Shown in pieces: positions 51,490 to 60,597 of a stretch of 64,000 bases of DNA. A model generated the notes under the pieces. It did no database searches, was not told the DNA's origin, and saw nothing but the letters and a program-made list of their open reading frames with translations. Numbering within the stretch: position 1 is the stretch's first letter; the number at the start of each line of letters is the position of its first letter. Source of the stretch: Scatosoma sp045127595 (GTDB taxonomy: Bacteria; Bacillota; Clostridia; Christensenellales; Borkfalkiaceae); NCBI GenBank assembly GCA_045127595.1, contig JBGVQS010000006.1, positions 7,963 through 71,962 of the forward strand, given 5' to 3'. Both the position numbers and the translations under genes were made by a program.

Positions 51490-51609
51490 ATGATTAAAAA
51501 AGACTACGAAAAGCCACTTGTTGTTTGTTTGACAATAGGTGTGGATATTTTAACATTTAGTACAGAGCCAAAAGATGAAAAGATTTCGGGAGATATATTC
51601 GAGGACTAA
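51490..51609 (+). CDS. Small protein of the KKxYxKP type
   Basis: A 39-residue protein, MIKKDYEKPLVVCLTIGVDI then LTFSTEPKDEKISGDIFED. AAAGGAG stands a few bases before the ATG, and a fresh AAAGGAG for the next gene follows the stop. The layout (Lys-rich start, Tyr-x-x-Pro, a short beta-like stretch, Asp-Ile-Leu-Thr, acidic tail) resembles short proteins common next to large surface proteins in gut bacteria, whose role is not known. It has no signal peptide. Confidence 0.6.
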   Translation: MIKKDYEKPLVVCLTIGVDILTFSTEPKDEKISGDIFED

Positions 51610-51627
51610 AAGAAAGGAGTAGCTATT

Positions 51628-54600
51628 ATGAGACAAAAAACGAAAAACTGTTTAATTGCAACTTTATCTACCCTTGCTATAAGCCTTAGTGCATTTGGGT
51701 GGATAAATAATGCTACAATAAAAAATGTTGCGTTTGCTGAAGCGGACGCATCTGCGGTAATTAGCCTCGTTGACGGTGCAGCATGCCGTATTAGAACGGC
51801 AGATGATAAAGAACAGGGGTCGGGTATCCGATTTAAAGCTGTACTTGATAGAACGCAATGGACGGCGCTTGCTGCAAGCAATGAAATGATAGCAGGTATT
51901 ATGATTTTGCCTACTGATTATATCAATGCAGTCAATGGATATACCCACGAAGCGCTTGATGCGGCAGGGAAAAAGTATTTGGATTTTACTTACACCGAAG
52001 AAGAAGTAGGAGAAAAATCTTTACTTGCAGCAAGTATGGTCGATATTCTTGACCAAAATTATACGCGCGACTTTTCTGGGGTAGCGTATTTGAAATCAAC
52101 AACGGCGTTTGAGGGTGCTACGGAATACAATGGTGCATATTATTCGTATGCGGAATATACCGAAGAAGACAATTCAAGAAGTATTTATGAAATTGCCTTT
52201 GCAGCGTATAATGATCGTTCGGATTCTAAGGTAATCGTGGATTATGAAAACATAGTAGTTCATAATGAAAATACTTCTTATAGTCCCTATAATGATGGGC
52301 AACGAAACGTACTCAAAGGATATCTTGACGGAGTCGTTGATCTTAAAAAGAATGCATACGCAGATGTGGTTATAGCAAATAATACGCAATACTATACTTC
52401 TCCTTATACGATTGAAAAGGAATCTAATGCAGATTTTGTTGTTAATTACGATCTTTCGATTGAGGCAAAAAGTATGTTATTTAACGGTAAACGTATTAAA
52501 GAGATGGAGTTTACCGATGGCAAAGCGAAAGTTTCGCTTACCGATAGAGTCGTTCTTAGCGAGAATACTACAATCAATGCAGATGGAAGCGTAACGCTCG
52601 GCGGAAGAACAACTCCTGGCGGTTATGCGTACCACATTGCACAGATGGATAACAGCTATATTGCCTTGGAAGGTACGTATGGATTGGGTACGTATATTGA
52701 CATTTCCTTTAAGGGCAACAATATGCCTGAGGTTATGTTCTTTGCAGATGAAATCAATGGTAATATGACGAGCATGGGCGGTAAGGGTGTCCTGTTCTCA
52801 AATGGTATTGCGAATACATCGATGAACCAAGATTTCTTGCGTAAGTATTATATCTTTGGGCCGAATAGAATTAGTTTAACGGGCGGTATTACGGACAGTG
52901 ATAAACAAGCAATTGCTGCAAACTGGTATGAAACATCTGGAAGCCGCGTGATTGATAATGCAAATAAGCTATTAATTGGTTATAATTCTAGCGGAGTTGC
53001 AAGCGATTATCCTTTCCTTACGCAGAAGGGCTTGGCAAGCACACCTGATACGGAATATAAATACACTGTCGGCATGTACGAAAGCAATGGTAAGGTATAT
53101 GCACACATTAAGTTGTACGATGCTACCAACCATAAGATGCTGTATAACTTTAACCAAGCAACTACGTTGAGCGCAAGCAATATTACGGCGGGAAGCATTA
53201 TTCTGTATGGAACAGTTGCAGGGGAGGCAAATTCGACTACGTTTACATATTCTGCTCCTTATTCTGTTAATGAAGTTAGCGCGCCCAATAATGGTGCGAC
53301 TGCAAACACTGATGGTAGTGTAACACTGGCAGGTAAGGTATCTCCTGGTAGCTATGTATATCACGTGGCACAGCTTAAAAACTCCTATGTTGCAGTTGAG
53401 GGCGAATACGGCTTGAATACGTATATTGATATCATGTTTAAGGGTAACAATATGCCTCAGGTTATGTTCTTCGCGGATCAAATCAACGGCAATATGACGA
53501 GCATGGGCGGTAAAGGCGTTCTCTTCTCGAACGGTCTCACTTGGGCGAATGGTTCAGTGCTTCGTAAATATGCTATTTATGGGCCGAACAGAATCTATTT
53601 GCATGGTGGTATTACAGATAGCGATAAGGTCGTACAAAACACGAACACATATGAAGGTTCGGACAGCCGAGTAATCAGCAACACGAACAAGATATTGTTG
53701 GGCTATGATGCAAGCGGCAATGTAAGTGATTATCCTTACCTCACGCAGAAAGGCTTGGCAACAACGCCTGATATTATGTATAAATATACCTTGGGTATGT
53801 ACGAAAAGAATAGTGTCGTATATGCGCATATTGAGTTGCATGATATAACAAATGGGGTAACGGTATATAACTTTGACCAAGCAACTACGTTGAGCGCAAG
53901 CAATCTTACTGCGGGAAGTATTATTCTGTATGGAACAGTTGCAGGCACGGCAACTACGACGACCTTCTCGTACAGCGAACCTTATACGCAAGGCGATGAG
54001 ATTGAAGAACCCGAAGAAACACCAGAAGTAGAATTACCTGCAAACTCTGGGGCAACGTTTAATGACGACGGCAGCGTGACGTTGGCAGGTAAAGCATCGC
54101 CTGGTGGCTATGTATATCATGTTGCACAAGTAGACAACTCCTATGTGGCTTTGGAAGGCGAATACGGGTTGGATACGTATATCGACATTACCTTTAAAGG
54201 CAATAACATGCCGCAAGTGCTGTTCTTTGCAGACCAAATCAACGGCAACATGACGAGTATGGGCGGTAAAGGCGTTCTCTTCTCGAATGGCTTAGTAACG
54301 GCAAACCCTGCGGGCTCTATTCTTCGTAAATATGCGATTTACGGACCGAACAGAATCTATTTGTACGGCGGAATTACGGATAGTGATAAGGTCGTACAAA
54401 ACACGAACACATATGAAGGTTCGGACAGCCGTGTCATCAACAATGCGAATAGGATATTGTTGGGTTATGATGCAAGCGGGAACATAAGTTCTTATCCTTA
54501 CCTTACGCAGAAGGGCTTAGCAACTACACCTGACGTAGAATACAGATATACCCTTGGTATGTATGAAAATGATGGCGTTGTATATGCGCATATTGAATTG

Positions 54601-56670
54601 TACGATCTCACGAATGGTGCAACAGTATACAACATTGATCAAGCAACGACGTTGAACGCAAGCGATCTTACGGCAGGAAGCATTATCCTTTACGGAAGTG
54701 TAGCTGGTGCGGCAACTACGACGACGTTCTCGTACAGCGAACCTTATCTTGACACGGGTGTAACTTCCAATAGCGACGGAAGCATTACGCTTGCAGGCGG
54801 AGAGTCGACGAGCGCAGGTTGGATGTCTGGGATATCGGAAAGTCTGAATAACAGCTATTTTGCTTTCGATGGAGAATATACGATTGGCACGGAAGTTGCG
54901 TTTACCTTCACGGGGAATAATTTACCTCAAGTGATGCTGTTTGCGGATCAAATCAACGGAGATATGTCTAAGCTTGGCGGTAAGGGTATCCTTTTGATGA
55001 ACGGTTTGTATGTTTCCAATCCTCCGAGCGGAACAAGCGAACGCTATATTGGTAAAAATAAGCTTGTTTGTTTTGGACCGAACAGAATTTACGATAATTA
55101 CTATACGCTTGTCGTACAGCAAGACGTGTGCGACGTAACCTTTGAAGATGGCTATGCTTGGGCAGAGCTGGAAGACAGTGTAAGCTATAAATACGTAGTT
55201 TGGACGGAAGAAGTAGAAGGTGAAATCTTAGTTTGCGTAGAATTATACAATGCGATTACGTTAGAGCTTTTGTCGAAGGGTAGTTATGATACTAACGTAT
55301 CCGTAAACGATATTACGGCAGGGGCAATCGTTGTTTATGCTGCTGTTAAAGGCGATGGGAGAAATACTACGTTCTTCTATGACGAGCCTGTGATGCATGC
55401 AGAAAAAATGGAATTCTATACCTACGGAACGCCTGGCACCTATGCTACGGAAGCGGATTTAACCACAGAAGAAGTTCTTACCGATTATCTCAATAGCGGT
55501 ATGACGACAATGGTGCTTTCTGGCGAGAGTGCGTTTAACGGTATCGGTTGGAGCAGTTCCAAGACTAAGGCATTGATGGACAAAGCAATTGCCGTCGGGG
55601 TAGAGAAATTTATTATCAACGATACAAGGTTGAACGATGGGCTTTGCATTGAAGGAAGTCTCATTGGCACGGGCTGTAAGTTTGCTTCGGAAGCAGAACT
55701 TGATCGCTACGTTGAGAACTGTATCACTGATTATGTGAACGAGAAAGAGTTTTACGGTTTAATTCTTAAAGACGAACCTGGTTACACCTATGCAACTTCT
55801 ATGGGACAACTGTATCGTTCTATTAAGCGTGTTGCTGAAAAACTCAATGTGGAAATTTACGTGCAAATGAATTTGCATCCGTTGTCAGACGATGCATGGG
55901 ATTACTACAAGGCAACGGCTACAAGCTCTATGTATGAAGACTACAAGGATTATCTTAGATTGTTCTTGGATGGAACTGGTGCAGATATGATTTGCGTGGA
56001 TAAATATCCGTTTATGGCGGACGGCGCGTTCCTTCCTGATTATTACGCATGTTATAAAGCACTTGCCGAAGTTTGCGCTGAGTATAACGCACAGTTTGGT
56101 TTTGTTTTACAGAGCTGGACGGATACTTCGGTAAGAACTGTTTCTCAAGAAGAAATGAACCTGCAAATGAATGCAGCGCTTGCATTCGGCGCTAAAGAGC
56201 TTTCTTTCTTCAGCTACGTTCCTCGTGACGACGGAGAGAATGAAAGCCAATCGTTTATTGATATCAACGGTAACAAAACTGCGGTTTATGATTATGCAAA
56301 AAATGCAATTGCTTCGGCAAAACAAGTAGCGAACTTGCTTTGTGATTATGATTACGTCGGATCTTCTACAAATGATAAATCGCAAGAAAGTTGGTTTGTC
56401 GATGATACGTTTGCTAAACTTACGTACACGTCTGCTTCTTGGAGTGTTGTGACGGAATCGTATAATGATAAGACGGATTCGTATTTATATACGGTAATCA
56501 ATGCAAATGTGGATACAACTGCAGCTTCGACAATTACATTAACTTTTGCAGGGGCGACTCAGGCGTATGTGCTTGAAGATGGAGTATGGTCTCTTGTCAA
56601 CTTAACGAACGGTACTTATACGGCAAACGTTTCGTTGGGCGAAGCGATTTATATTATTCCTCTTGCATAA
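51628..56670 (+). CDS. Giant secreted protein: four repeat domains plus TIM-barrel glycosidase-like domain (paralogue B)
   Basis: A 1680-residue protein with a signal peptide (ending near VAFAEA). An N-terminal domain (~40-225) has GSGIRFKAVLD, a motif seen in extracellular gut Firmicutes proteins. Three close copies of the repeat domain (~311-545, 553-790, 806-1040) and one divergent copy (~1044-1256, with NNLPQVMLFADQINGDMSKL) follow. The TIM-barrel glycosidase-like domain (~1258-1680) has FYGLILKDEPGYTY, ICVDKYPF and FVLQSWTDTS. No sortase motif or lipobox is present, so it is released or held by binding. The DNA of the repeats closely matches the 42138 gene. Confidence 0.78.
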   Translation: MRQKTKNCLIATLSTLAISLSAFGWINNATIKNVAFAEADASAVISLVDGAACRIRTADDKEQGSGIRFKAVLDRTQWTALAASNEMIAGIMILPTDYINAVNGYTHEALDAAGKKYLDFTYTEEEVGEKSLLAASMVDILDQNYTRDFSGVAYLKSTTAFEGATEYNGAYYSYAEYTEEDNSRSIYEIAFAAYNDRSDSKVIVDYENIVVHNENTSYSPYNDGQRNVLKGYLDGVVDLKKNAYADVVIANNTQYYTSPYTIEKESNADFVVNYDLSIEAKSMLFNGKRIKEMEFTDGKAKVSLTDRVVLSENTTINADGSVTLGGRTTPGGYAYHIAQMDNSYIALEGTYGLGTYIDISFKGNNMPEVMFFADEINGNMTSMGGKGVLFSNGIANTSMNQDFLRKYYIFGPNRISLTGGITDSDKQAIAANWYETSGSRVIDNANKLLIGYNSSGVASDYPFLTQKGLASTPDTEYKYTVGMYESNGKVYAHIKLYDATNHKMLYNFNQATTLSASNITAGSIILYGTVAGEANSTTFTYSAPYSVNEVSAPNNGATANTDGSVTLAGKVSPGSYVYHVAQLKNSYVAVEGEYGLNTYIDIMFKGNNMPQVMFFADQINGNMTSMGGKGVLFSNGLTWANGSVLRKYAIYGPNRIYLHGGITDSDKVVQNTNTYEGSDSRVISNTNKILLGYDASGNVSDYPYLTQKGLATTPDIMYKYTLGMYEKNSVVYAHIELHDITNGVTVYNFDQATTLSASNLTAGSIILYGTVAGTATTTTFSYSEPYTQGDEIEEPEETPEVELPANSGATFNDDGSVTLAGKASPGGYVYHVAQVDNSYVALEGEYGLDTYIDITFKGNNMPQVLFFADQINGNMTSMGGKGVLFSNGLVTANPAGSILRKYAIYGPNRIYLYGGITDSDKVVQNTNTYEGSDSRVINNANRILLGYDASGNISSYPYLTQKGLATTPDVEYRYTLGMYENDGVVYAHIELYDLTNGATVYNIDQATTLNASDLTAGSIILYGSVAGAATTTTFSYSEPYLDTGVTSNSDGSITLAGGESTSAGWMSGISESLNNSYFAFDGEYTIGTEVAFTFTGNNLPQVMLFADQINGDMSKLGGKGILLMNGLYVSNPPSGTSERYIGKNKLVCFGPNRIYDNYYTLVVQQDVCDVTFEDGYAWAELEDSVSYKYVVWTEEVEGEILVCVELYNAITLELLSKGSYDTNVSVNDITAGAIVVYAAVKGDGRNTTFFYDEPVMHAEKMEFYTYGTPGTYATEADLTTEEVLTDYLNSGMTTMVLSGESAFNGIGWSSSKTKALMDKAIAVGVEKFIINDTRLNDGLCIEGSLIGTGCKFASEAELDRYVENCITDYVNEKEFYGLILKDEPGYTYATSMGQLYRSIKRVAEKLNVEIYVQMNLHPLSDDAWDYYKATATSSMYEDYKDYLRLFLDGTGADMICVDKYPFMADGAFLPDYYACYKALAEVCAEYNAQFGFVLQSWTDTSVRTVSQEEMNLQMNAALAFGAKELSFFSYVPRDDGENESQSFIDINGNKTAVYDYAKNAIASAKQVANLLCDYDYVGSSTNDKSQESWFVDDTFAKLTYTSASWSVVTESYNDKTDSYLYTVINANVDTTAASTITLTFAGATQAYVLEDGVWSLVNLTNGTYTANVSLGEAIYIIPLA

Positions 56671-56718
56671 GGATATAAAAGCATTAAGTAGTATGATTTA
56701 AGGTGTTAATTGAAGAAT

Positions 56719-56776
56719 AAAGAGGGAAAATGCTTTCATTGATTATATTCAATTCGAAAGGTTTTCTCTCTTTATC
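56719..56776 (+). terminator. Long hairpin between the secreted and cytoplasmic glycosidase genes
   Basis: AAAGAGGGAAAATGCTTTC and GAAAGGTTTTCTCTCTTT pair over about 17 bp with two mismatches, followed by a weak T-rich tail. It is probably a partial terminator or a processing/stability site. Confidence 0.55.
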
Positions 56777-56818
56777 GCCTTTAATCCTGTAAGATTAAAA
56801 CTTTGAAGGAGTGACATT

Positions 56819-58243
56819 ATGAACTTTTATACGTATAGTGCGCCAGGGGCTGCAATTCCCCCCAAAGAGCTTGGAGAGGATTTATGCAGAGAAGACGTAT
56901 GGAAAGAGTACGTTGATTGTGGTTTTAACATGTTTATGCTTACGGGGGATAACGGTTACAACGGAGAAGGATGGCAAGAATCAAGAACAAAAAAGTGTTT
57001 TGATTTTGCCAAGAAATTGGGAATCCAACGTGTGATTTTTGATGATAACCGCATTATGTCTTTAATCGATTTGAAGGACAAGCTGGTAGGTGAACAAGAG
57101 GATTGTAGATTTTCTTCGGAAGCGGAACTCGACACATTCATTGAAAATTGCATGGTTGAGTATATTCAACAGGAAAACTTTTATGGGTTGCGTCTTAAAG
57201 ATGAACCCAACTTGAATTATGTGAAAGCATATGGGGAAGTATATCGTTCTATAAAACGTGTAGCTAAAAAGCTTGGGAAAGATTATATTTATATCCAAGT
57301 GAATTTACTTCCGTTGGAGGGGGATTATACGTTTGTTTTGCCTGGTTGGGAAGGTAGCGTGGCGGAGGCTTACGAATACTATCTTGACGAATATTTTAAG
57401 GCAACGGGTGCAGATATTATCAGCATTGATAATTATCCTTTTAGATACTCGTATACAGGCGGCGTATTTTTATTAGGATATTATATTTGTTTTCAAATTT
57501 TCCGCAAAATGTGCGATAAGTACAACGCTACCATGTCGTTTGCTTTGCAGTCTTTTGAAATGATACATAAGACGAAACCTGAGGCAACAGCGGGATATCG
57601 TAGAATAACAAATATGCAGGAAATGATGTTGCAAATGGATAGCGCTCTCGGTTTTGGGGTTAGAGATATGTCGTTCTATACCTATGTGACGATGAAAGAA
57701 CCGACGCTTCCTTATCGCTCATCCGATGGTTCGGCGTGTATTACCTGGAAAGGTAAAAAGACGCGGATTTACGAATTTGTAAAAGCTGCAATAGCGCATG
57801 CAAAACGGTTGGAAGACGTGCTCTTTGCCTATGACTTTAAGGGGGCGAAGTTATCCGTCGATGCAGCTTGTTCGGACGAGTGTAGAACTCGTTATTTGGG
57901 GGATGAGTTGCTGACGAGCCACGTTGGGGCTAAAAAAGGCGCAATATTTGATAATTCTTATTGTTTGCGCGGAGCAAAGAAAATCACGCATAATAGAGAT
58001 ATTATGTTGGTTACTGAATTTGAAAAAGAAGGAAAAAATCCCTATTTAATTATGGTTCAAAACGTGTTAGACTTTGTCTATAAAACGGATATGGCACCTA
58101 TGCACGTTCGTGTCGATTTTGACGGTTATAAGACGGTAAACGTTTTCAAAAACGAGCAATGGGAGCAAGTAGAATTAGTTAACGGCGTTTATGAAGCAGA
58201 TTTGGTTATAGGGGAAGCTATATATTTAATTCCAATAAAATAA
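56819..58243 (+). CDS. Cytoplasmic TIM-barrel glycosidase-like protein (paralogue C)
   Basis: A 474-residue protein without signal peptide, homologous to paralogues A and B along its whole length. It has MNFYTYSAPGAAIPPK, FYGLRLKDEPNLNYVKAYGEVYRSIKRV (DEP about residue 127), IISIDNYPFRYSY, FALQSFEMI and the terminal IGEAIYLIPIK. It probably trims imported oligosaccharides of the same type that its secreted relatives attack. The GH family is not assigned; a GGAG site precedes the ATG. Confidence 0.65.
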   Translation: MNFYTYSAPGAAIPPKELGEDLCREDVWKEYVDCGFNMFMLTGDNGYNGEGWQESRTKKCFDFAKKLGIQRVIFDDNRIMSLIDLKDKLVGEQEDCRFSSEAELDTFIENCMVEYIQQENFYGLRLKDEPNLNYVKAYGEVYRSIKRVAKKLGKDYIYIQVNLLPLEGDYTFVLPGWEGSVAEAYEYYLDEYFKATGADIISIDNYPFRYSYTGGVFLLGYYICFQIFRKMCDKYNATMSFALQSFEMIHKTKPEATAGYRRITNMQEMMLQMDSALGFGVRDMSFYTYVTMKEPTLPYRSSDGSACITWKGKKTRIYEFVKAAIAHAKRLEDVLFAYDFKGAKLSVDAACSDECRTRYLGDELLTSHVGAKKGAIFDNSYCLRGAKKITHNRDIMLVTEFEKEGKNPYLIMVQNVLDFVYKTDMAPMHVRVDFDGYKTVNVFKNEQWEQVELVNGVYEADLVIGEAIYLIPIK

Positions 58244-58256
58244 AGGATCGGATATT

Positions 58257-59300
58257 ATGAGTATCAATGGTGTTTTATGTCATGACGGCATAACAAAAAA
58301 AATGCAGCCTAAATTATCGTTTAATGAAAATCAGGACTTTAATGTATGGAAAGAACATGTAAAAGAAAAGTTTATTGAACTTTTAGGTTTTCATGCAATT
58401 CAAGAAAATGAATGTCCGTTAGAACTGCATATCATCGAAGAAGAGCAAAAGGAAGATTATAAACAAATTCGTTTTGAATTTGAAAGCGAATACGGGGCGG
58501 TTGTTCCTTGTTATTTATTGATTCCTGATTCTTGCAAAGAAAAAGCACCGGTAGTTATTACTTTGCAGGGACATAATCAAATGGGCTTTCATAGCTCAAT
58601 AGGAAATGCGCTTTGTCATGAAACGCTTGATTACGATACGGGCAGGGGTATGTTTGCCGTGCAAGCGGTTAAGGAAGGATACATTGCTTTGGCAATCGAA
58701 CAAAGGGGTATGGGCGAAAGAAAAGCTTCTAACACTTTTGAACGCCGTGTTAGTTTAGATCCCAACGGAAATTGTTATTATGAAGCGATGACAGCGTTAT
58801 CCTTAGGCAGAACGATATTGGGTGAGAGATGCTGGGATATCAGCCGCGCGATTGATGTATTGAAAGCGTTTCCGCAATGCGACCTTGACAGAATTGCTAT
58901 AACGGGAAACTCTGGCGGCGGAACGGCGGCTTTCTATGCTGCGTGTTATGATGAACGAATCAAAGTGTGTGCACCGAGCTGTTCGTTTTGTCCGTATCCC
59001 GAATCAATTATGAAGTTTTATCATTGCTCCTGTAATTATATTCCGCAGGCGTATCGTTATTTTGATATGCAAGATTTAACTTGTTTGATTGCGCCTCGTT
59101 ATTTGGAAATCGTAGCAGGCAAGTATGATACTGCTTTTTTAGTGAAAGGTGTCGAGGAAGGCTATAAAACAGTCGAGAAAATTTTTACAAAAGCTGACGC
59201 AGGTCAGAATTGCAATCTCACAATCACGCCTAAGGGACATTGGTGGTGTGAAGATATTATGTGGAATGTTATTAAAAAAGCCATGGAAAAATTGGCTTGA
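58257..59300 (+). CDS. Alpha/beta hydrolase, acetyl-xylan-esterase-like
   Basis: A 347-residue cytoplasmic enzyme. It has the nucleophile elbow AITGNSGGGTAAFYA (Ser about residue 219), the oxyanion region VVITLQGHNQMGF, AIEQRGMGERKA, and a likely catalytic His in TPKGHWWCED. The pattern is that of the abhydrolase_7/acetyl xylan esterase group. It would deacetylate imported glycan pieces. It lies 13 bp after the previous gene. Confidence 0.8.
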   Translation: MSINGVLCHDGITKKMQPKLSFNENQDFNVWKEHVKEKFIELLGFHAIQENECPLELHIIEEEQKEDYKQIRFEFESEYGAVVPCYLLIPDSCKEKAPVVITLQGHNQMGFHSSIGNALCHETLDYDTGRGMFAVQAVKEGYIALAIEQRGMGERKASNTFERRVSLDPNGNCYYEAMTALSLGRTILGERCWDISRAIDVLKAFPQCDLDRIAITGNSGGGTAAFYAACYDERIKVCAPSCSFCPYPESIMKFYHCSCNYIPQAYRYFDMQDLTCLIAPRYLEIVAGKYDTAFLVKGVEEGYKTVEKIFTKADAGQNCNLTITPKGHWWCEDIMWNVIKKAMEKLA

Positions 59301-59308
59301 GGTGTAAA

Positions 59309-60535
59309 ATGACAGAATTAGATAAGCAAATCAAAAAATACGGCGAGTTAATTGTTGAATATGTTCAAGAAAACTATAAGAAAGTTTTTCGCGAACCTGC
59401 TGGCATTATGAATTATAAATATATTGTGCCAGGGAGTATTTACGAATCGCTGTGGGATTGGGATAGTTGGACGACTAATATCGCATTGCGCGAGGTTGCA
59501 GCAAGCGAAGATATTTGCGAATACGAAAAAGGGTGTATTTTAAACTTTTTGGATAACGTGGATGAAAAGGGCAGGATCCCCATTTTAATTACCCCTCAAT
59601 ATACAAGTCCTATATACAACGAAAATGTTGATATGAACGTACATAAGCCGTGTTTGGCGCAGCATGCCCTTTTCGTGAGTGAACAAAACGAAGATTTTGA
59701 ATGGCTTAGAGAAAAATTCTCGCTGTTAGAAAAATTCGTTGGGTTTTATTATATGCACTGTCGCCATGAATCGGGTTTGTTCTTTTGGTTGAACGACGTA
59801 GCTATCGGCATTGATAACGATCCGTGTGTGTTTTATCGTCCTGAAAAGAGTTCGGCTTCCGTTTATCTGAATTGTTTGATGTATAAAGAAGTTTTGGCGG
59901 TTTCAAAGCTTGCAAAGCATTTAGGCTTAGAAGAAAAAGCTGTTGAATATGCAGATAAGGCGAACGAATTAAAAGCGTGCATTGGAGAGAATTTGTGGGA
60001 TGAACGAAACGGATTCTTTTATAGTGCAGACTTAAATCTTCGTCCGATTGTCGAAGATGAGAAAATGCACAAAGGCTGTCCGAGAAACTACAATTTCTTA
60101 TTGCAGAAAATTGACGTTTGGTCGGGCTTTATGACCATGTGGGCGAATATTGCTACACCTGAGCAAGCCGAGAGAATGGTAAAAGAAAACTATTTGAACG
60201 AAAGAACGTTTTATTCGGCAGGCGGTGTACGTTCGCTGTCCAAAGCAGAGAAAATGTATCGAGTAGTCAAGTCGGGTAACCCTTCATGTTGGACAGGACC
60301 GATTTGGGGAATAGCGAACTATATGACGTTTATTGGGCTTATTAATTATGGCTATGAAAAAGAAGCCAAAGAACTTGCTCAAAAGACGGTTTTAATGCTT
60401 GGTAAAGATATAGAACGGTATGGAAAAATGCATGAGTATTATGATCCCGATACTTGCGAAGGGGTACATAATCTTGGCTTCCAAAGCTGGAATCTATTGG
60501 CTATAAATATGTACAAGTATTTATTACAGAAGTAA
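59309..60535 (+). CDS. GH63-like (alpha/alpha)6-barrel glycosidase
   Basis: A 408-residue cytoplasmic enzyme. It has LWDWDSWTTNIALRE, IDNDPCVFYRP, SGNPSCWTGPIWGIANYMTF and HEYYDPDTCEGVHNLGFQSWNLL. These are the conserved blocks of GH63/GH37-type inverting glycosidases (catalytic Asp and Glu lie in the DNDP and EYYDP regions by analogy). The ATG at 59309 follows AGGTG. The substrate is unknown; bacterial relatives act on short alpha-linked sugars such as glucosyl- or mannosylglycerate. Confidence 0.8.
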   Translation: MTELDKQIKKYGELIVEYVQENYKKVFREPAGIMNYKYIVPGSIYESLWDWDSWTTNIALREVAASEDICEYEKGCILNFLDNVDEKGRIPILITPQYTSPIYNENVDMNVHKPCLAQHALFVSEQNEDFEWLREKFSLLEKFVGFYYMHCRHESGLFFWLNDVAIGIDNDPCVFYRPEKSSASVYLNCLMYKEVLAVSKLAKHLGLEEKAVEYADKANELKACIGENLWDERNGFFYSADLNLRPIVEDEKMHKGCPRNYNFLLQKIDVWSGFMTMWANIATPEQAERMVKENYLNERTFYSAGGVRSLSKAEKMYRVVKSGNPSCWTGPIWGIANYMTFIGLINYGYEKEAKELAQKTVLMLGKDIERYGKMHEYYDPDTCEGVHNLGFQSWNLLAINMYKYLLQK

Positions 60536-60597
60536 AGCTTTATAAGCTTGTTTACGTAAGTGTATAAAACTTCTGGATTGAATGATAGGAAATTGCA

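Noticed and set aside
43122..55393. CRISPR array
   Set aside because: The repeats are ~700-780-bp coding units, not short repeats with spacers; no cas gene is present and no short regularly spaced repeat array was seen.
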